From an uncultured Ruminococcus sp. (GTDB lineage Bacteria > Bacillota > Clostridia > Oscillospirales > Ruminococcaceae), in NCBI GenBank assembly GCA_946544695.1, contig CAMNMO010000115.1:1-8190 (forward strand): 8,190 nt of DNA, read 5' to 3'. A program made the position numbers and the translations under genes. Below, piece by piece: positions 4,873-8,190 of this stretch; position 1 is the stretch's first letter, and each line of letters starts with the position of its first letter. Under the pieces are notes generated by a model. It saw only the letters and a program-made list of their open reading frames with translations, had not been told where the DNA came from and made no database searches.

Positions 4873-5970
4873 ATGGAAAACTACAAGTATCTGATGATAG
4901 TTGAGTGGGTCAGGAAATATATTAAGGAAAAGGGGCTGAGACCGAAGGACAGGTTCCTTACCGAAAAACAGCTTTGTGATATCCACGGTGTCAGCAGGCA
5001 GACTGTAAGGCAGGCGCTGATGCTGCTGGAAAGCGATGATATCATCATGCGTGTGCGTGGCAGCGGTACCTTTGTGGGCAGCGGCGCAGGCAGGTCGGGA
5101 CAGAATACTGTCAAGGGCAGTATAGGCGTCATATCCACATATTTCAGCGATTATATATTCCCGCATATCGTAACGGGCGCTGAAAGTGTGCTGGGGGCGG
5201 CAGGTTCGACCATGCAGCTGGCGATAACCCACAATCAGGTCGCTGAGGAGTATCAAGCACTTTGCAGCATGCTGGCAAACGGTGTGCAGGGGCTGATAGT
5301 CGAGCCTTCAAAGAGTGCGCTGCCAAATCCCAATATGGAGCTTTATGCGAGGCTGAAACATGAAAATATACCGCTGGTGTTCTTTAACGCCAAGTATCCC
5401 TGGGCTGACCAGCCATGTGCTGCTATGGACGACCACGCAGCAGGCAGGATAGTCACAGACCACCTGTTTGACTGCGGACATACCGAGATAGCGGGTATTT
5501 TCGCCCTTGATGATATACAGGGGCACAAGCGTTACAGCGGCTTTATGGACAGCTGCCTTGCACACGGCGTAAAGGGTTCGGAAAACAACGTGCTTTGGTA
5601 TGCCACTGCTGAACGCACAGACATGTTCACAAACAGCGCAGATAAGCTGCTGGAACTTTTGCGTGGCAAGACTGCTGTGGTGTGCTACAATGACATGATA
5701 GCAGTCAAGCTGCTTAGACTCTGCCGTGAGAACGGACTGAGGGTGCCCGATGACATTTCGGTGGCGGGCATAGACGATTCACAATATGCATCTATCTGCG
5801 AGGTGCCGCTGACTACCGTGCATCACCCACAGAAAAAACTGGGTGAAGCGGCAGCGAAGCTTCTGCTTGATATGATAGACGGCATCACCCCTGCGGGTGA
5901 TCTGCTGTTCACACCTGAACTGGTGGTAAGAGATTCGGTCAAAGATATGCGTATGCGGGAGGAAAAATGA
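4873..5970 (+). CDS. araR: AraR-type arabinose-responsive repressor (GntR HTH + LacI-type sensor)
   Basis: This 365-residue repressor controls L-arabinose and arabinan use in Firmicutes and releases DNA on binding arabinose. The chimeric layout is diagnostic: an N-terminal GntR winged helix (residues 5-68, with TEKQL, VSRQTVRQAL and GSGTFV), then a LacI/GalR periplasmic-binding-like sensor from about residue 80. It shares long blocks with B. subtilis AraR as I recall it: STYxSDYIFP, GLIVEPxKSAL, GIFxxDDxQGxKR, VCYNDxIA and VPxDxSxxGxDDS. DNA-contact residues of B. subtilis AraR align as E31, R42 and R46 (kept), while H42 is Q43 and Q61 is R62, which may go with a slightly different operator. 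Its own promoter is covered by matching palindromes, so it is probably autoregulated. No arabinose genes are adjacent in the window, so its targets lie elsewhere. A bidirectional terminator follows. Confidence 0.93.
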   Translation: MENYKYLMIVEWVRKYIKEKGLRPKDRFLTEKQLCDIHGVSRQTVRQALMLLESDDIIMRVRGSGTFVGSGAGRSGQNTVKGSIGVISTYFSDYIFPHIVTGAESVLGAAGSTMQLAITHNQVAEEYQALCSMLANGVQGLIVEPSKSALPNPNMELYARLKHENIPLVFFNAKYPWADQPCAAMDDHAAGRIVTDHLFDCGHTEIAGIFALDDIQGHKRYSGFMDSCLAHGVKGSENNVLWYATAERTDMFTNSADKLLELLRGKTAVVCYNDMIAVKLLRLCRENGLRVPDDISVAGIDDSQYASICEVPLTTVHHPQKKLGEAAAKLLLDMIDGITPAGDLLFTPELVVRDSVKDMRMREEK

Positions 5971-6059
5971 TAATGTTATTTTCGCTGTATACTCACCTGT
6001 TGAGTCTTTTCGGCTGATCTGCTTTGAACGCTGCATGGTGCGGCGTGTTAACGGATAAT

Positions 6060-6094
6060 AAAAAGCGCTGACGTCTGCCAGCGCTTTTTGTTTT
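6060..6094. terminator. Bidirectional intrinsic terminator between araR and the dockerin gene
   Basis: An 11-bp stem (aaaaagcgctg / cagcgcttttt, 6060-6070 and 6079-6089) with an 8-base loop has TTTTTGTTTT on the plus side and, read from the minus strand, TTTTTATTAT. It serves araR rightward and the dockerin gene leftward. The latter's stop codon (6093-6095) overlaps the plus-side T-run. Confidence 0.92.
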
Positions 6095-8018
6095 ATGATA
6101 TCGTCTTTATGCCCTTGACATGTGCGGCTATTTTGGAAATATCCACCACGTTGACCGAGCCGTCAATGTTCACGTCTGCACGCCTGAACTCGTCGTCGGT
6201 CAGGGACTTTACGCCCTTTACATGGGCTGCTGCCTTAGCTATATCTGTAACGGTTATCTTTCCGTCGCCGTTAACATCGCCCAGCAGATAGTCATCGGCG
6301 GGCTTGTCGGTCTCCTTGCCGTTGTCTTTACCGTCCTCGCCGCCAGAGGTCTGCTTATCCTCACTGCCTGTTGTATCCTCATCGGGGGTCGTTACATCGG
6401 GCTTGCTGTCATCCGACTTCTTATCGTCGGTCTTGCTGTCATCCGACTTCTTATCATCGGTCTTGCTGTCATCCGACTTCTTATCGTCGGGCTTGCTGTC
6501 ATCCGATTTCTTATCGTCGGTATTTTCGCCAAGCTTAGGTATCACCTTGAACTCTGTTTCGCCGCAATTCTTGCATACCCGTTTCTGCTTGCCGTCCTCG
6601 GTCTCGGTGGGTTCTTTGATGACCTCCCACTTGCCCCAGTCATGACCTGTTGCGGGTATGATGGCCTCGTCGGGATCGGTCATCTCCTTAGTGCACTCCT
6701 TATCCTCAAACAGCTTGCCGCACTCCTCACAAACGTAATAGGTCTTTTTTCCCGCTTCGGTGCAGGTGGGGTCTTTGCCTTCTACCTTCTTCGCCTTGTG
6801 CTTATGTGCTGCGTTCTTCCAGATAGCTGTGATCACGCTGTTAGCAGTTATTTCGACCTCATCACCCGGTGCGCCCGCTATCCACTTGTCAAACACCTTG
6901 CCCTCGGGCGGGGTGAAGGTGCATTCGGGCAGGGTCAGCTTATCGCCTGCCGCAACGTTAACATCAGCCATTGTGCCGCTGCCGCCGTTAGCATCGAAAG
7001 AAATAATGTATCCCAAACCTTCGGCTTTAAATGTGACAGTGGTGATATCACCCTCGGTCACGGTGCTTTCAAGGGTATAGCCCTCGGGGGTATCGATATT
7101 CCATTTGTAATCCGCCTTTTCGCCGTTTTTATAGATATCAAGTGACTCCTTGCCGACCGTCCAGCTGTTATCGGAAGAAAGCTTCAGCAGCCCGCTTGCT
7201 TTCTGAGTTCCCGCATACAGCTGTGCTGTCAGGTTTTCGGGGCGGATACCGCCAGCGTTGTCATTATCATGCCAGTTGACGACAAGTGTCTGGTCACAAA
7301 TGTTTTTATCTATAATAACATTATTTACAGGCACTCCGTCTATATCGCAAGTACTGATCCAACCGCTAGGATCTTTTTTAATGCTGACACCTTCAGGCAC
7401 CACAAAACCACAGTCATATAATTCTAAATTTTGTGCGAGAATACCCGGTTCCAAACCAATAGCTCTCCACTTGGCATTAATACAAATGTATGAATTATAA
7501 ATATTCACAGTTGAGGCAGTATCATCTTCGTGACCGCCATAGATAGCTATACCTATATAAGGTGAATTTATAACGATAAAACTGTCACGTATAGATAATT
7601 TCGCATTATCGTAGGCTTCAATACTGCCGTTGACAGTAAGCTTGCCGCTCCCTCCGATAGAAGTACTGCAATTTTTAAAAAAATATAAACCACCCTTATG
7701 TTCTTCCGCTTCACCGAGCGTTACATCATCATCAACGCTTATGATCAGCCCATCGATCTTATTTTCTATTGCATAGTTAGAACCAATCTTATGTTTTGTG
7801 ATATCACCTTTCAGATGCAGTGCATTTGTTATAACATCATAGCTTGCCTCTCCGCCAAAAAGGATATCATCTGCATTCTGGCTCGTTACCTGCACACCGC
7901 CTACCCATAGGTCGTATTTCTCCAGCGCAAAGGCATTCAGCGGTGTGGCAGCCGCAAGCATCACCGCTGATACTGCAAAACTAAGCAGCCGTTTTCCGAA
8001 CAATTTTTTTCTTTCCAT
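6093..8018 (-). CDS. Secreted multidomain dockerin protein (beta-helix-like, Cna_B-like, InlB-type repeat, Cys-pair repeats, dockerin)
   Basis: This 641-residue exported protein probably attaches to a cohesin-bearing scaffold or cell surface. A signal peptide spans residues 1-31 (basic start, hydrophobic core, AFA cleavage motif). Residues 32-235 start with YDLWVGGVQVTS and contain repeated beta-strand motifs, as in the carbohydrate-binding, helix-like modules of gut Firmicutes. A Cna_B-like domain (about 245-335) has NWHDNDN and GIRPEN around W249, but no lysine two residues before that tryptophan, so an isopeptide bond is doubtful. An InlB/Flg_new-type repeat spans 336-402. Residues 405-495 carry CEEC (430-433) and CKNC (482-485) pairs with histidines. 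A charged linker holds four 10-residue repeats (501-540). The type I dockerin (577-641) has Ca loops at 581-592 and 615-626. No catalytic domain is evident. The start has GAGGTG (8026-8031) seven bases away. The single gene has its own promoter. Confidence 0.9.
   Translation of the reverse strand: MERKKLFGKRLLSFAVSAVMLAAATPLNAFALEKYDLWVGGVQVTSQNADDILFGGEASYDVITNALHLKGDITKHKIGSNYAIENKIDGLIISVDDDVTLGEAEEHKGGLYFFKNCSTSIGGSGKLTVNGSIEAYDNAKLSIRDSFIVINSPYIGIAIYGGHEDDTASTVNIYNSYICINAKWRAIGLEPGILAQNLELYDCGFVVPEGVSIKKDPSGWISTCDIDGVPVNNVIIDKNICDQTLVVNWHDNDNAGGIRPENLTAQLYAGTQKASGLLKLSSDNSWTVGKESLDIYKNGEKADYKWNIDTPEGYTLESTVTEGDITTVTFKAEGLGYIISFDANGGSGTMADVNVAAGDKLTLPECTFTPPEGKVFDKWIAGAPGDEVEITANSVITAIWKNAAHKHKAKKVEGKDPTCTEAGKKTYYVCEECGKLFEDKECTKEMTDPDEAIIPATGHDWGKWEVIKEPTETEDGKQKRVCKNCGETEFKVIPKLGENTDDKKSDDSKPDDKKSDDSKTDDKKSDDSKTDDKKSDDSKPDVTTPDEDTTGSEDKQTSGGEDGKDNGKETDKPADDYLLGDVNGDGKITVTDIAKAAAHVKGVKSLTDDEFRRADVNIDGSVNVVDISKIAAHVKGIKTIS
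6401..6520 (-). repeat. Four tandem 30-bp repeats in the dockerin protein's linker
   Basis: Four adjacent near-identical 30-bp units, differing at only a few bases, encode DDKKSDDSK plus P or T on the minus strand (residues 501-540). Copies stay in frame, so slippage would change linker length in 10-residue steps without breaking the gene. The sequence gives a hydrophilic, disordered spacer before the dockerin. Confidence 0.95.
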
Positions 8019-8093
8019 TTTTCTTCACCTCGTATTTTTTGTCTCGTTGTTCCGTTTTTACTGCAAACAGAAAGTTCACATTTATTACAGATA

Positions 8094-8122
8094 ATAATAA
8101 CACAATTAACATGATTTGTCAA
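8094..8122 (-). promoter_or_regulatory. Sigma-A promoter of the dockerin gene
   Basis: Read on the minus strand, TTGACA (8117-8122), a 17-base spacer and TATTAT (8094-8099) form a near-consensus promoter. The leader to the ATG at 8018 is about 70 bases and contains no clear hairpin. The surrounding 8019-8190 region is AT-rich and holds no other gene that I can support. Confidence 0.82.
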
Positions 8123-8190
8123 CAGCGATTGCACCTTTATCACGGAAATCAATTTTTGCATAATACAAAGGTTTGAACATACATTACGGC

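Noticed and set aside
5971..6059. Possible small gene or RNA between araR and its terminator
   Set aside because: No open frame with a ribosome site and no structured element is seen; it reads as a plain 3' untranslated stretch.
6401..6520. CRISPR-like array of 30-bp repeats
   Set aside because: The units are directly adjacent with no unique spacers, and they code in frame for a linker.
6120..7145. 341-codon plus-strand open frame opposite the dockerin gene
   Set aside because: It is antisense to clear InlB-type, linker and dockerin coding sequence. Its repetitive Leu/Ile/Val stretch is just the complement of the DDKKSDDSK repeats.
7961..8161. 66-codon minus-strand open frame overlapping the dockerin start
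   Set aside because: It runs through the promoter and leader of the dockerin gene in another frame and resembles no protein family.
8164..8169. AraR half-site TACAAA upstream of the dockerin promoter
   Set aside because: Only one half is present, with no mirror arm and outside the promoter core. A 6-base match in AT-rich DNA is expected by chance.

Overview
The window looks like a chromosomal segment from an anaerobic, low-to-mid GC Firmicute of the Ruminococcus group (Oscillospiraceae), most like Ruminococcus albus and its relatives. Three things point there. The last gene ends in a cellulosome-type dockerin whose two F-hand repeats end in an 'AAHVKG' helix, as I recall from R. albus-type dockerins. 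A sporulation gene (spoIVA) and an AraR-type arabinose repressor are both present. Isoleucine is often coded by ATA. Species cannot be fixed from this window, and by eye the GC content of much of it is higher than I would expect for R. albus itself.

Layout. At the left edge is the 3' end of spoIVA (+). Facing it is a 40-residue membrane-anchored, Cys/Gly/Asn-rich miniprotein gene (-, 415-537). A plus-strand terminator (638-668) then separates this pair from a divergent, Cys-rich ClpC/ClpA-type AAA+ unfoldase gene (+, 760-3042). Next come a 70-residue orphan protein with a near-consensus promoter (3124-3336), a FemA/FemB-family aminoacyltransferase with its own consensus promoter and terminator (3507-4607), and araR (4873-5970). 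The araR promoter is covered by palindromes like B. subtilis AraR operators. A bidirectional terminator (6060-6094) closes araR and the convergent gene for a secreted multidomain dockerin protein (-, 6093-8018), whose promoter is at 8094-8122. No gene-free stretch exceeds 300 bases.

How the parts relate. Most genes here appear to be single transcription units with their own signals, so this is not one obvious operon or a defence or mobile island. Two themes stand out. The left end is related to sporulation or the cell envelope: spoIVA, a coat-like miniprotein, and possibly the Clp ATPase, whose upstream region has a weak sigma-E/G-like match. The right end concerns plant-polysaccharide use: an autoregulated arabinose repressor and an exported dockerin protein.

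The most notable observations are the triple TACAAATA array over the araR promoter, the short Cys-rich gene antisense to the spoIVA read-through, the altered ClpP-docking tripeptide (AGF) in the Cys-rich Clp ATPase, and the mosaic, compositionally split dockerin protein. I see no clear sign of a wholly new multi-gene system.
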